Assembly (NCBI GenBank): GCA_029975555.1
Contig: JARKOY010000125.1
Location: forward strand, 112,479 to 176,478
Reading direction: 5' to 3'
DNA: 64,000 nucleotides
Source of the DNA: Spirochaetia bacterium
Lineage (GTDB): Bacteria; Spirochaetota; Spirochaetia; Treponematales; Rectinemataceae
Below are positions 8,612 to 17,911 of this stretch, piece after piece; the first letter of the stretch is position 1; the number at the start of each line of letters is the position of its first letter. A model generated the notes under the pieces. That model made no database searches and was not told where the DNA came from. It was given only the letters and a program-made list of their open reading frames with translations. A program made the position numbers and the translations under genes.

Positions 8612-10627
8612 TTAGGCACCCAGTCTCGACTTCAGTCTGCTGAAGAATTCTCTTCTGAGTTCATCCTCGTTGTGTGGCTGCGCCTGCTTGTCGGCCATGA
8701 CGATGAGATCCTGGGGCAGTTCGTTCAGGAAGGGAGATGGGGTAGTCTCCTGAAACGATCCATTCTTTTTCCGCTGCATCGCGCGGCTGATGAAGAGCCG
8801 CCGCTTCGCCCTCGTGACGGCGACATAGAAAAGCCGCCGCTCTTCCTCGATGTCGCCGCTCTCTTCGACAGATCTGGCGTGGGGGAGTATGCCGTTCTCA
8901 CAGCCCGGAATGAAGACATAGTCGAATTCGAGGCCCTTCGCCGCGTGGATGGTGAGGAGGCTGAGCCGTTGTTCAGCGTCGCCGACTTCATCTCGCACGG
9001 TGAGGGATATCCTCGCCAAATACGCGAAGATATCCTTCTCGAAGGTGTCGGGGTCCTTCTCCCATCGCTCCGCAGAGGCGGCCAAAAGCTCGATGTTGCG
9101 ATACTTCCATACGGCCACCTTGTCGTTTTTTTTGTGTTCCTCAAGGAGATACTGCCAATACCCTACGTCCTCGACGATGTTCCGTATTGCGATGGAGACC
9201 GGCCTCCTTTCCTCCAAAAAAGCCATCCTTATCTGGGCGAGGTAGTCGAAAAAGGCATACACCTCACTGAGGGCCTTCTGGAGATGCCCGTCTTTCGCCT
9301 GAGCAACGCCCACCATCTGGCGCGCCATCTCCGCGGCACGGCGGAGCGATACGGAGCGATCTTTCGCGATGTTCGACAGAAACTCGATGGTGGCCGGGCC
9401 TATGCCGCGCCTCGGCACATTGAGCACGCGGAGCACCGAAACGTCGTCGTCGGGATTGACCGCCGCCTTGAGGTAGGCGACGATGTCCTTCACCTCCCTT
9501 CGCTGGTAAAATGAAGGCCCTCCGGCGACTCGATAGGGCACGTTGTGTTCGACAAGCTTTTCCTCGATCCCCTCGGCGAGCGAATTGGTGCGCACGAGAA
9601 TGCCGATGTCGTCCCAATCTGCGTGCTCTCGGAAGCGCAGTTCCCTGATCGTGGCGATGATGCGCTCTGCCTCCTCTTCATCGTCCTCCGCGTCGATCAG
9701 CATGATTGGGGTCCCGTGCACTCCCTGGGGAGACCAGAGCTGCTTTTTCTTACGCCGAGTGTTGTGGGCGATCACCGTGTTTGCGGCGGTAAGGATGCTC
9801 CCCGTCGAACGATAATTCCGCTCGAGCTTGATCTCGAACAGTCCGGGGTGATCGAGCTCGAAACGTTCGATGTTCCGGAAGTCGGCCCCACGCCATGAAT
9901 AAATCGACTGATCGTCGTCACCCACGACGCAAATGTTGCCGCTTTCGATCTGCCGGATGAATGCATACTGCTGAAGAGACGTATCCTGGAACTCATCGAT
10001 CATGACGTAGCGGAAGCGGGCGCGATACCGCGCACGAACATCGTCGTGTTCCTGGAGCAACTCGAGAGGAAGCGCAATCAGGTCGTCGAAATCTACCGCA
10101 TTATACACCTTGAGGGTCTTCCGGTAGCGCTCGTAGAGTTCCATTTCCCTCGCGCTCAGCTCGCCTTGCTTTTCATAGCCCGCCCTGCGCGCCGAAAAAA
10201 GCTGAGAGAGTCTGACGGGATCGAGATCTTCGGTGGGGAAGCCAAGTTCGTGCGCACTCTCGCGGATCGCACGTATCCTGTCATCTTCGTCGTAGATGCT
10301 GAAATTGGGGCGGTACCCGAGCGTGGTGGCCTCCCTTCGGAGCATCCAGGCACCGAAAGAGTGAAACGTGGACACCATGAGGTTTTTCAATGGAAGTCCG
10401 GTGAGGTCGTGCGCCCTCTGAACCATCTCACTGGCGGCCTTGTTCGTAAACGTCAGGGCGAGGATCGCCTCCTGGGGAACTCCTCTGGAAAGAAGATACG
10501 CGATCCGGTAGGTAATGACTCTCGTCTTTCCTGATCCGGCTCCTGCGATGATGAGGACAGGTCCCTCTGTGGTAGTCACTGCGGCATACTGCTCAGGGTC
10601 GAGTGCTGTCTGAAAATCGATGTGCAT
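8612..10627 (-). CDS. UvrD/Rep/PcrA-family superfamily I DNA helicase
   Basis: This 671-residue 3'-5' helicase carries the SF1A motif set in order: Q-motif region LDPEQYAAV, Walker A AGAGSGKTRVI, motif Ia LTFTNKAASEM, STFHSFGAWMLR, Walker B MIDEFQDTSLQQ, motif III GDDDQSIYSWRGA, motif IV LERNYRST, motif V LLTIHAAKGLEFDYVFI, and VAVTRAKRRLFIS for motif VI. Its length is closer to Rep (about 670) than to UvrD/PcrA (about 720). It lacks the long UvrD C-terminal extension, so whether it is Rep- or PcrA-like in function is open. Confidence 0.92.
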   Translation of the reverse strand: MHIDFQTALDPEQYAAVTTTEGPVLIIAGAGSGKTRVITYRIAYLLSRGVPQEAILALTFTNKAASEMVQRAHDLTGLPLKNLMVSTFHSFGAWMLRREATTLGYRPNFSIYDEDDRIRAIRESAHELGFPTEDLDPVRLSQLFSARRAGYEKQGELSAREMELYERYRKTLKVYNAVDFDDLIALPLELLQEHDDVRARYRARFRYVMIDEFQDTSLQQYAFIRQIESGNICVVGDDDQSIYSWRGADFRNIERFELDHPGLFEIKLERNYRSTGSILTAANTVIAHNTRRKKKQLWSPQGVHGTPIMLIDAEDDEEEAERIIATIRELRFREHADWDDIGILVRTNSLAEGIEEKLVEHNVPYRVAGGPSFYQRREVKDIVAYLKAAVNPDDDVSVLRVLNVPRRGIGPATIEFLSNIAKDRSVSLRRAAEMARQMVGVAQAKDGHLQKALSEVYAFFDYLAQIRMAFLEERRPVSIAIRNIVEDVGYWQYLLEEHKKNDKVAVWKYRNIELLAASAERWEKDPDTFEKDIFAYLARISLTVRDEVGDAEQRLSLLTIHAAKGLEFDYVFIPGCENGILPHARSVEESGDIEEERRLFYVAVTRAKRRLFISRAMQRKKNGSFQETTPSPFLNELPQDLIVMADKQAQPHNEDELRREFFSRLKSRLGA

Positions 10628-10657
10628 GGTAGTCCAACAAAGAACAGGTATCGTAAT

Positions 10658-11149
10658 TCAATGCATTGTCTTAAAGAAAATCGTCTGTGTGCCGACACCC
10701 CAGAGCGCGACGAGCAGGCTCACGATGATGCCGGCAATGACCACGCCCCCCGCAATGGAGAAAAACGCCTTTTTGTACGACAGACCGAGCACCCAGGCCC
10801 CAAGCGCTCCAGTCCAGGCCCCCGTAACCGGCAGGGGCACCGCCACAAAGAGCAACAAACCCCAGTAGCCGTACTTTTCCATCTGGGCATGCACTTTCTT
10901 CCGCGCCTTCTCCACAAATCGGTCAAAAAATTTTCTGTACGGTCCAAACCTATAAAAGAGCTTGTGGACGCTTTCCAGAAACAGAAACGCGATGAGGGGG
11001 ACGCAGGCGTTCGCCGCCACAGAGATCAGCCCCGCGAGGGGAATCGAAAATCCGTGGTACACAGCGTAAGGAATGGCCCCCCTTAGTTCTGAGATGGGAA
11101 GGATCGAAAAGAGGATAGTCATCAGAAGAGGCATCGTCATCGAGGGCAC
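10658..11149 (-). CDS. Small multidrug-export-like membrane protein (COG2426)
   Basis: A 163-residue protein with about four hydrophobic segments and the family motifs ISELRGAIPYAV near the N-terminus and YGYWGLLLFVAVPLPVTGAWTGALGAWVLGL in the second half (given here in family context). It resembles the Pfam Sm_multidrug_ex/COG2426 group, which is annotated as putative small multidrug export proteins. Real transport activity is poorly established. The central amphipathic, basic segment KARKKVHAQMEKYG is probably cytoplasmic. Confidence 0.75.
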   Translation of the reverse strand: MPSMTMPLLMTILFSILPISELRGAIPYAVYHGFSIPLAGLISVAANACVPLIAFLFLESVHKLFYRFGPYRKFFDRFVEKARKKVHAQMEKYGYWGLLLFVAVPLPVTGAWTGALGAWVLGLSYKKAFFSIAGGVVIAGIIVSLLVALWGVGTQTIFFKTMH

Positions 11150-11200
11150 TATAACGCGCCGTGATTCTCCGTGTCTAGAGAAAGGGGGATGGATGGCCGC

Positions 11201-12157
11201 CTAAGGTGAGGCAAGACTCTCCAGCGCATAAAAAAGATGCGCTGGCTCAGGCTCTATCCACCGAAGTCCCGGCAGGGCGCGAAAAAAGGTCATCTGCCGT
11301 TTTGCATACTGAGAGGTGTGCAGCTCGATTGCCTGGGCAATAGCGTCGAGCGGCCTTCCCGCCAGTTCAAAAAACTCGCGGTAGCCGATGGCGTGCATTC
11401 CGGGGTCGCCGGGGCCGAAGCCGCGCGACACAAGGCCTTCCACCTCGGCAGCAAGGCCGGCGCGCATCATCGCCTCGACGCGGGCATGAATCCGGGCACG
11501 GAGTACTTCGCGGGGCCGCGTGATGCCAACGATGAGGAAACGTCGTCCCGGCCGAATCGTTTTTGAGGGCATGAATCGGCTTGGTGCCTCGCCAGAGGCC
11601 CTCAGTATCTCGATTGCCCGAGTGAGCCTATAAAGATCGTGTTCGTGAATCCTTGCGGCTGTCGCAGGGTCGACACTCGCAAGCTCGGCCCTCAGCGCGG
11701 CGGCCCCTCGGCGTTCGAGGTCTCGTGCGACCTGCGCACGGACATCGGGCGAGCTGGGAGGAGAGGACGGCAGCCCGCAGACATAATTCATGAGGTAAAA
11801 GCCTGTACCCCCGCTTATGATCGGCACAACACCCTCCGCCGAGAGCGTGGCACACAGCGCGTCGGCGCGCGCCACAAACTCACCCGCCGTGTACTGTTCG
11901 TCGGGGTCTTTGATATCGATGAGGTGATGAGGAAGGCGCTGTAAGAGGTCCTTGGGCGGCTTTGCGGTGCCGATATCCATGCCGCGGTAGGCCTGCATCG
12001 AGTCCGCGGAGATGACCTCCGCGGCATAAACATCCGTGCGCCATGCATCGCGCAGGCGGGGAACCCACACGGCAGCCCCCGCGCCAAAAAGAGAATCTAA
12101 AAGCTCTGTTTTTCCAGAGGCTGTGGGTCCTGCAAGTATGACCGCATCAACCGGCAA
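11201..12157 (-). CDS. miaA: tRNA dimethylallyltransferase MiaA
   Basis: This enzyme adds a dimethylallyl group to N6 of A37 in tRNAs reading U-initial codons. Motifs are the P-loop ILAGPTASGKTELL at the N-terminus, ISADSMQAYRGMDIGTAKP, HHLIDIKDPDEQYTAGEF, ISGGTGFYLMNYV and ELHTSQYAKRQMTFFR. I place the start at TTG 12157, which gives 318 residues beginning LPVDAVILAGP, the normal family length. The longer frame from 12301 is antisense to and overlaps rpoZ. The TTG start overlaps the rpoZ stop by 11 nt, suggesting coupled translation. An insertion (GAGAAVWVPRLRDAWRTDVY) separates the P-loop from the SADSMQ motif. Confidence 0.9.
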   Translation of the reverse strand: MPVDAVILAGPTASGKTELLDSLFGAGAAVWVPRLRDAWRTDVYAAEVISADSMQAYRGMDIGTAKPPKDLLQRLPHHLIDIKDPDEQYTAGEFVARADALCATLSAEGVVPIISGGTGFYLMNYVCGLPSSPPSSPDVRAQVARDLERRGAAALRAELASVDPATAARIHEHDLYRLTRAIEILRASGEAPSRFMPSKTIRPGRRFLIVGITRPREVLRARIHARVEAMMRAGLAAEVEGLVSRGFGPGDPGMHAIGYREFFELAGRPLDAIAQAIELHTSQYAKRQMTFFRALPGLRWIEPEPAHLFYALESLASP

Positions 12158-12341
12158 TGAGTTTGTAGCCAATCGTCTTATCAAGAATTTCTTGAGTCGA
12201 CATGGAAACGACTTTGCCGTTGTTTTTCTCCACTTCCGGCGTCCGCAACACCGCAAGCTGATAGGCGCGCGTGGCGATCGCAGCTGCGAGCTCGTACGCA
12301 TTCCCTGAAAAATTTATGAGAGATTCGAGCGGCATTATCAT
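12147..12341 (-). CDS. rpoZ: RNA polymerase omega subunit
   Basis: A 64-residue protein with the omega core LINFSGNAYELAAAIATRAYQL near residues 8-29, corresponding to the conserved NRFELV-like helix and ATxRAxQL motif, followed by a short charged tail. Omega binds the beta-prime C-terminus and aids RNA polymerase assembly. GAGGAG lies 9 nt upstream of ATG 12341. The gene precedes miaA in one operon. Confidence 0.75.
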   Translation of the reverse strand: MIMPLESLINFSGNAYELAAAIATRAYQLAVLRTPEVEKNNGKVVSMSTQEILDKTIGYKLIAG

Positions 12342-12374
12342 ATCGATAGTCTCCTCAGTAAGGTGATCCGAGGC

Positions 12375-12728
12375 TCAGAGACCAAGCTCCCCAAGCCGTT
12401 TGTCCAGCTGAGCAAGAATCTGCTCTTCATCGGCATTTTCGGCCGAGGCGGGTTCCGACTGCTGCGCTGGAGCAGATGCCGTCTGTCCATTCTTGGCGGG
12501 CGAAGACCGATGCTGCATCTTCTTCACGTCGTCGAGCAGGAAAAGCCCGGCAAGAATCGCAACGCGCAAAGGGTCCGCAACGTTCATCCGCGCGGAGATG
12601 CGGGCATACCGCTGCTTCAGCTCATCGACCAGGCTCTGGATGTATTCGGGGCTGTCGTCAGTCTTTATCGAAAAAGACTGACCAAGGATCTCAATGTGCA
12701 TGGGCTGGCTAGAAGATATCGAGCTCAT
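12375..12728 (-). CDS. zapA: Cell division protein ZapA
   Basis: About 117 residues. The N-terminal HIEILGQSFSIKTDDSPEYIQSLVDELKQR and the following VADPLRVAILAGLFLLDDV helix match ZapA, which bundles FtsZ filaments. A low-complexity Ala/Gln/Pro/Ser linker precedes a charged C-terminal helix. I start at ATG 12728 because GGAGG sits 5 nt upstream. This start overlaps the upstream coiled-coil gene by 20 nt. Pairing with a ZapB-like gene supports the assignment. Confidence 0.85.
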   Translation of the reverse strand: MSSISSSQPMHIEILGQSFSIKTDDSPEYIQSLVDELKQRYARISARMNVADPLRVAILAGLFLLDDVKKMQHRSSPAKNGQTASAPAQQSEPASAENADEEQILAQLDKRLGELGL

Positions 12729-13428
12729 TTTCGCCTCCACGAAAGGGGGCATCCTGGGAACCAAGGTCCGGGTTAAACGCTTTGTCCGGCTCTTGGGCAC
12801 TTCCCCCTCCACGATCCGATTCGGATGGATTCTGGGCTTCTAAGTCGCCAGTCTCGTGGTCAGGCGCGTTCTCTTGCGGCACGGCCGGTGCTACCGTCTG
12901 CCCTTGAAGCGACGATTCAGGACTCGAGCCGAGCGACATCTCCAGCACCATGTCCTCAAAGGAATCAAGCTTCGAGAGCGCCTGCACCAGGCCCTGCTCT
13001 ATCCTTTCCTGCTCAGACTTCAGTTCCTCGGCCTTGGATTCAAGGTCGGCGACGCGCTGTTCCGCGGTGAGCGCGCGGTCTCGGTAGTGCGCGATCTCAT
13101 CCTCGGCAGCCTGCGCCTTGCGCTCCATTGCAGCGGCGCGCTCTTCGGCGTCGGCCGCTTTCAGCTCGGCCTGGGCCGCTCTCTCTTCAGCCTCTTTGAC
13201 ACGGGCCATCAAGGCCTCGAGGCGCGCGTTGCTCTCCGTCGCTATGCGCGCCTGTGCGGCAAGCTGACGTTCAAGCTCCGCCTTCTGACTCCTGAGCAGC
13301 TCTTCGGTCTTCGAGGCGTCCGCGAGGCGTCTCTCCTGGTCTGCATTCTCCTGCCTCAGCTTCGTTATGAGGACGACCGCTTTTTCAACCCGCGCCTCGA
13401 GCGCCCGGATCTGCTCAAGATTCAGCAT
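12709..13428 (-). CDS. ZapB-like coiled-coil protein
   Basis: A 239-residue acidic protein that is almost entirely coiled coil from residue 3 to about 165: LEQIRALEARVEKAVVLITK, then Ala/Glu/Lys/Arg heptads such as EERAAQAELKAADAEERAAA. It ends in a disordered Pro/Glu/Ser/Asp-rich tail finishing in ENELDIF. The N-terminal LEARVEKAVVLITKLRQEN resembles ZapB-type division proteins, and the gene overlaps zapA. Function is inferred from architecture and neighbour. Four-residue repeats (AEER, AAQA) suggest internal expansion of the helix. Confidence 0.6.
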   Translation of the reverse strand: MLNLEQIRALEARVEKAVVLITKLRQENADQERRLADASKTEELLRSQKAELERQLAAQARIATESNARLEALMARVKEAEERAAQAELKAADAEERAAAMERKAQAAEDEIAHYRDRALTAEQRVADLESKAEELKSEQERIEQGLVQALSKLDSFEDMVLEMSLGSSPESSLQGQTVAPAVPQENAPDHETGDLEAQNPSESDRGGGSAQEPDKAFNPDLGSQDAPFRGGENELDIF

Positions 13429-13431
13429 ATA

Positions 13432-13791
13432 TCACCCCTGAAGGGCTGCCTTCGCCTTCTCCACGATGGCGTCGAACGCCGCCGGATCGCGCACGGCGAT
13501 GTCGGCGAGCATCTTTCGGTCGATCTTCACCTCTGCCTTTGCGAGCCCTTCCATGAAACGACTGTAGCTGAGCTCCCTCATCCGGCATGCGGCATTGATG
13601 CGCGCGATCCAGAGTCTCCTAAAGACACCCTTTCTGTCGCGCCTGTCCTTATACGCATCGGAGAGCGCCTTCGCCACCGCATCCTTGGCCACCTTATAGT
13701 TCGAATGCCGTCGGCCCCAATACCCCTTGGCAAACTTGAGTATCTTCTTGCGATGATCTTTTCTTCTGGTTCCGTCTACTGCTCTAGGCAT
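13432..13791 (-). CDS. rplT: 50S ribosomal protein L20
   Basis: 119 residues with the L20 signature throughout: [40 protein letters not shown] and [25 protein letters not shown]20 is an early 23S rRNA-binding assembly protein. It is third in the infC-rpmI-rplT operon and follows rpmI by 24 nt. Confidence 0.98.
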   Translation of the reverse strand: MPRAVDGTRRKDHRKKILKFAKGYWGRRHSNYKVAKDAVAKALSDAYKDRRDRKGVFRRLWIARINAACRMRELSYSRFMEGLAKAEVKIDRKMLADIAVRDPAAFDAIVEKAKAALQG

Positions 13792-13815
13792 AGCCTGTTT
13801 CCTCCAAATTCTCCC

Positions 13816-14016
13816 TCAACCGTAGGGAAGAAGCTTCTTTTTGATCTGATACACGGGACCCGCGTCGAGGAATCCGGCTTTTCTAAGGTTTCTCTTGCGC
13901 TTGGTTGTCTTCTTCGTAAGAATGTGCCGCAAGTTCATCCTTTTGTATTTTATCTTGCCGCCCGCCGTCAGCGTAAAGCGCTTGGCCGCAGCCTTCTTGG
14001 TCTTCATCTTGGGCAT
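13816..14016 (-). CDS. rpmI: 50S ribosomal protein L35
   Basis: 66 residues starting [14 protein letters not shown] and ending KKLLPYG, fully typical of L35. I start at ATG 14016, preceded by an AGGATGGTGG purine stretch. A longer in-frame ORF from 14070 would add 18 non-conserved residues overlapping infC. Confidence 0.97.
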   Translation of the reverse strand: MPKMKTKKAAAKRFTLTAGGKIKYKRMNLRHILTKKTTKRKRNLRKAGFLDAGPVYQIKKKLLPYG

Positions 14017-14038
14017 GATCCACCATCCTTCTCTTGCA

Positions 14039-14611
14039 TCAGCGTTCTGATCCCGGGGCGATCGTCGCACCGTCGCCTTCCGTCTGTTTTTTTACACCAG
14101 CTGTTTTGGGCTGGAGCACCATCGACATGAAACGGCCTTCCATCGAAGGCGGGCGCTCAAGCACGAACGAGTTCTCCAGCTTGGCGAGAATTCTTTGAAG
14201 GATCTCCTCGCCTATCTCCGTATGCGCGAGCTCTCGGCCGCGGAACCGGATGGTAACCTTCACCTTGTTGCCATCCTCAAGGAAAGAGCGCACGTGGTTC
14301 GCCTTAAAGTCGAGATCATGCTCGGCGATCTTGGGCTGCATGCGAATTTCCTTGAGTTCGGTGACCCTCGCCCGCTTTTTTGCATCTTTTACTTTCTTTT
14401 CCTGCTCAAATCTAAACTTACCGTAATTGAGCAGCCTGCACACAGGAGGAACCGACTGCGGCGCAACCTCAACGAGGTCGAGCCCTGCCTCTCTTGCGAT
14501 GCGCAGCGCTTCCAGCGTAGGAACGATTCCTCTCTGCTCTCCATGCTCATCAATCAGACGCACTTCTCGCACACGGATCTGTTCGTTGATCCGCAAATCT
14601 TTCTCTGCCAA
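14039..14611 (-). CDS. infC: Translation initiation factor IF-3
   Basis: About 190 residues with the N-domain [17 protein letters not shown] and [22 protein letters not shown], the linker [12 protein letters not shown], and the C-domain [20 protein letters not shown] and [22 protein letters not shown] strand. I choose TTG 14611 as start because AGAGGAGG lies 4 nt upstream and the protein then begins [11 protein letters not shown], as in the family. The ATG at 14662 lacks a ribosome-binding site. Rare start codons are classical for infC, where IF-3 discriminates against its own mRNA. The C-terminus has an extension ([18 protein letters not shown]). Confidence 0.95.
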   Translation of the reverse strand: MAEKDLRINEQIRVREVRLIDEHGEQRGIVPTLEALRIAREAGLDLVEVAPQSVPPVCRLLNYGKFRFEQEKKVKDAKKRARVTELKEIRMQPKIAEHDLDFKANHVRSFLEDGNKVKVTIRFRGRELAHTEIGEEILQRILAKLENSFVLERPPSMEGRFMSMVLQPKTAGVKKQTEGDGATIAPGSER

Positions 14612-14706
14612 CTGGCCTCCTCTGCCGTGGGCAACCTTTCTTAACGGGGAAAGAAAGGCCACCTTTCACCCTCCTGTCAATCCGACAGCTCGAAGGCGCG
14701 GCGTAT

Positions 14707-14734
14707 ATTATCATACTCATTCCCAAGAGGTAAA
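14707..14734 (-). promoter_or_regulatory. Candidate promoter for infC-rpmI-rplT
   Basis: On the minus strand TTTACC (14729-14734), a 16-nt spacer and GATAAT (14707-14712), about 90 nt before the chosen infC start. The leader in between contains no obvious terminator hairpin that I can see. Confidence 0.4.
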
Positions 14735-14789
14735 GCCCCACAGGAATGTCAGTTACCAATATCGCGCGGACACGCCTGCGCGGACGCAT

Positions 14790-15788
14790 TCAAGCGCGGT
14801 TTGCCGAGCCAAGGACCTCGATGTTCTTGTGCATGTAGAGTTTTTTGAGCTCATCGCGCGCCGGGCCGAGGTACTTGCGCGGATCGAACTCTTCCGGATG
14901 CTCGAAGAGCACCTTGCGCACCATCGCTGTCATCGCGAGGCGGCCATCTGAGTCGATGTTGATCTTGCACACCGCACTGCGGGCCGCTTTCCGCAGCTGG
15001 TCTTCCGGAATCCCCACGGAATCGGGAAGCTTGCCGCCGTACTGCTCGATGATCCGGACATACTCCACGGGAACCGACGAGGAGCCGTGCAGCACGATGG
15101 GGAAGCCTGGGATCCGCTTCTGCACTTCCTCGAGAATGTCAAAGCGGAGGGGAGGAGGAATCAGCACACCGTCGGCGGTGCGGGTGCACTGCTCGGGTTT
15201 GAATTTCGCGCGCCCATGGCTCGTGCCGATGGAAATGGCGAGGCTGTCCACGCCAGTCTTCTTGACAAAATCCTCGACCTCTTCGGGGCGTGTGTAGTGG
15301 CTCTTCTCTGCGGACACCTCGTCTTCGATGCCCGCAAGGACGCCGAGTTCGCCTTCTACCGAAACGTAATCTTTCTGCGCGTGGGCAAATTCCACGACCC
15401 TCTTGGTAAGAGCGACATTTTCATCGTACGGCAAATGCGATCCATCGATCATAACTGAAGAAAATCCATTTTGGATGCAATCCACGCAGAGCTCGAAACT
15501 GTCGCCATGATCGAGGTGCAGGACGATAGGAATGGGATAGCCGAGCTCCTTCGCATACTCGACCGCGCCCTTCGCCATATATCGCAGGAGCGTCGAGTTT
15601 GCATATTTTCGCGCCCCAGAAGAAACCTGGAGAATCACCGGGCTTTTCGTCTCCACACAGGCCTGGATGATCGCCTGAAGCTGCTCCATGTTGTTGAAAT
15701 TGTAAGCTGGAATGGCGTAACCGCCTTCCATCGCCTTGCGGAAAATCTCAACACTATTGACAAGCCCTAACTCTTTATAACTGGTCAT
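14790..15788 (-). CDS. fba: Class II fructose-1,6-bisphosphate aldolase
   Basis: This 332-residue zinc aldolase of glycolysis and gluconeogenesis shows AIPAYNFNNMEQLQAI, the zinc-binding VLHLDHGDSFE with the catalytic Asp, SVMIDGSHLPYDENV, VEGELGVLAGIEDEV, ISIGTSHG, PIVLHGSSSVP and NIDSDGRLAMT. The long insert between the HGSSSVP motif and NIDSD (VRIIEQYGGKLPDSVGIPED) is typical of the longer class II type. GGAGG lies 6 nt before ATG 15788. Confidence 0.96.
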   Translation of the reverse strand: MTSYKELGLVNSVEIFRKAMEGGYAIPAYNFNNMEQLQAIIQACVETKSPVILQVSSGARKYANSTLLRYMAKGAVEYAKELGYPIPIVLHLDHGDSFELCVDCIQNGFSSVMIDGSHLPYDENVALTKRVVEFAHAQKDYVSVEGELGVLAGIEDEVSAEKSHYTRPEEVEDFVKKTGVDSLAISIGTSHGRAKFKPEQCTRTADGVLIPPPLRFDILEEVQKRIPGFPIVLHGSSSVPVEYVRIIEQYGGKLPDSVGIPEDQLRKAARSAVCKINIDSDGRLAMTAMVRKVLFEHPEEFDPRKYLGPARDELKKLYMHKNIEVLGSANRA

Positions 15789-15883
15789 AGAATCCTCCGA
15801 CGCCTACAATGTATCTTTGTCGTAGGTTATTGTCGTTATATAAAGAATCATGCGATTATGCAACGGGTTAAGACGGTGAAAAG

Positions 15884-16918
15884 ATGAATCGTGGCGTCAC
15901 GCAATCCTGTTTTGCTTGTTTTTTCTTGCGGTGTGTGTTGGGCGCTCTTCTTTTGCCTGTTTTCTTCGTCGGCTGCCAGAGGCCAGCTGTCCACGCGATG
16001 GTCGATGAAGCCTTTGCCCTCGTGTATCCGCAACTGTCTTCAAAACTCATCAAGGAATTCCCTGCGGTGTCGCCACGCGAGAAGGACCTCGGCCCTTACA
16101 TTTCCTACCCCTTACAGCCCGAAAAAATCGAATCTCTTATCGACGCGCAGGAAAAGGGCTCATTCTCAGCCTTCTCCAAGGAAGGCCAAGAGGCCACCGA
16201 GCCTGTCTCAATCTTCCTGACGACGCCAGCGCTCGCGGAGGCTTTTCCTCTCTCCAAACCCGAGCGCCATATCGTAGGCATAAGCATGCTCGCGCCAACA
16301 GATTCGTTTTATTCGGTCGAATGGGACAGCGCGTGGGCATACCGTGAACTGGGGCTCATCGCCGGTTACCGGCTTGCATCTCTGCGAAGGGAGGACAGGG
16401 GCGCGAGCGCGGCCCTCATTTTCTCTCGCGGTATCGGGCGAAGTTCACGGGAGCTCGAGGCCTTCACCCAATCATTCGAACAAGGCTTTTCGCTCGAGGG
16501 CCCCATTCCATCAGAAGGTCGGCCGGCCGAGGATGCACTCGTGGTATTCGATCTCGAGTCGATGCATCTTCCGGGCGATCAGCTCGAGCAGATACTCTCG
16601 GCACTGCGCCAGATCGAGGATACGAAACCGCGGCTCCTCGTGCTGGCCACGGGAAGCCGGACGGCGCTGGAAAAAGCCGCGAGCATGAAAAACATCGAGA
16701 TCATGGCGGACACCAGGGGCCTAGGATCGGATGTTCCCATAAAAAATTTGTTCGCCGCGATTGGAGAGAATGAGGGGGCCCTCATTTCGGCCGCGCGACA
16801 CCTTGCCCAAACGATCGGCGCGGGGAAGGCCGCACCAAAACGCGTTTTCGTCAGGCCCTCCCTCATCCTCTCAAAGGAAGCCAAGACGATTCAAGGTCTC
16901 CTTCCCGAGCAACGATGA
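15884..16918 (+). CDS. Putative lipoprotein of unknown function
   Basis: A 344-residue protein with an N-terminal signal peptide and a lipobox-like FFVGC at about residues 27-31 (LLLPVFFVGCQ), so Cys31 is the likely lipidation site. The rest is a mixed alpha/beta protein with segments such as AWAYRELGLIAGYRLASL, ALVVFDLESMHLPGDQ, PRLLVLATGSRTALE and NLFAAIGENEGALISA. This resembles a two-lobed periplasmic-binding fold of the PnrA type, but I cannot assign a family. GGTGAAAAG precedes the start. It is convergent with tatD. Confidence 0.65.
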   Translation: MNRGVTQSCFACFFLRCVLGALLLPVFFVGCQRPAVHAMVDEAFALVYPQLSSKLIKEFPAVSPREKDLGPYISYPLQPEKIESLIDAQEKGSFSAFSKEGQEATEPVSIFLTTPALAEAFPLSKPERHIVGISMLAPTDSFYSVEWDSAWAYRELGLIAGYRLASLRREDRGASAALIFSRGIGRSSRELEAFTQSFEQGFSLEGPIPSEGRPAEDALVVFDLESMHLPGDQLEQILSALRQIEDTKPRLLVLATGSRTALEKAASMKNIEIMADTRGLGSDVPIKNLFAAIGENEGALISAARHLAQTIGAGKAAPKRVFVRPSLILSKEAKTIQGLLPEQR

Positions 16919-16954
16919 ACAAAAGGGCCGTGCCCCGCAGACACTTCCGCTTTT

Positions 16955-17086
16955 TCAGCCCAGCGATGCCGTCGGAGCGTTACGGTCGGTATTCTTCAGA
17001 AATCTGTCGCCCTGCCCCGTATCAAAGAGAATGCGATGGCCTCCGTGCTCGATGTAGCCCGGCCCAAAGCCTTGCGTGCATCCGGG
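16955..17086 (-). pseudogene. Remnant of an MBL-fold metallo-hydrolase (N-terminal strand only)
   Basis: On the minus strand a ~42-residue stretch reads CTQGFGPGYIEHGG then HRILFDTGQGDRFLKNT. This closely resembles the N-terminal EHG...ILFDTGQG...N segment of small MBL-fold hydrolases. It then runs into a stop at about 16955, and no HxHxDH metal motif follows in any frame nearby. It has no plausible start of its own: upstream it merges into the tatD 3' end. I read it as debris of a deleted gene. Confidence 0.45.
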
Positions 17087-17087
17087 C

Positions 17088-17911
17088 CTATGACAATAGG
17101 CGCCTGAGATTTGACTCGACGTTGGCCCGCAAAGCATCGATATCGATGGCTTTCAGCGCAGACACGGCCCGATACGTCCTCTCAATGTCGAGGGGGCTCG
17201 AGGGCCTCCCTCGATTCGGCATGGGATTCATGTAGGGAGCGTCGGTCTCGAGGAGGAGGCGCTCTTCCGGCACGAGGGCGAGCGCGTCGCGCAATGGCTG
17301 ACTTTTTTTATATGTTATGTTCCCTGCAAAGGACAGGTAGCAGCCGGCCTGCAGAAAAGCCCCCGCCTCCTCGGGCCCGTAGCCGAAGCAGTGGATGACG
17401 ACGGGAATACGCCGCGCACAGTGCTTTACAAGCTCGAGCGTATCACGAAACGCCTCTCGCGAGTGGACGAGGAGGGGTAGACCTTTGCTCAGGGCGAGCT
17501 CAATCTGGGCGCCGAAGAGCGCCTTCTGGGCCTCTACCCCACCGCCCATGTGGTAGTAATCGAGGCCACATTCGCCGAGTGCATCGATGCCGGACGCAAG
17601 GTCGCGCTCCAGCGCCTCCAGCGAAGCCTGTGGATTGCCCAGCGCCCCGCGGCCCGGCCATATGCCGGCCGCCCATCGGATCGGCAGCCCGGCTGCACTT
17701 TTGGTGCCGGGCCCGTGCTTCTCTGGGTCCATGGCGAGACAGTTCTCAACGAGGGCCCGTCGACGGGCAAGATCTCCTGGATCGACGCCGACATCGAGGA
17801 TGAGTCCGGCAGGCTGAGCTGCATATGCCGTCACAACCTCACCGAGCGCAAGAGAGCCAAGCCTCTGCGCGACCATCTCGAGGTGGGCGTGGCTGTCGGT
17901 GAAGGCCCCGC

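Noticed and set aside
8072..9514. 480-residue plus-strand open frame across the rlmM and helicase genes
   Set aside because: It reads through two real genes with full motif sets in other frames and has no protein-like features.
12856..14130. 424-residue plus-strand open frame opposite zapB-like, rplT and rpmI
   Set aside because: Antisense to ribosomal protein genes whose frames are certain.
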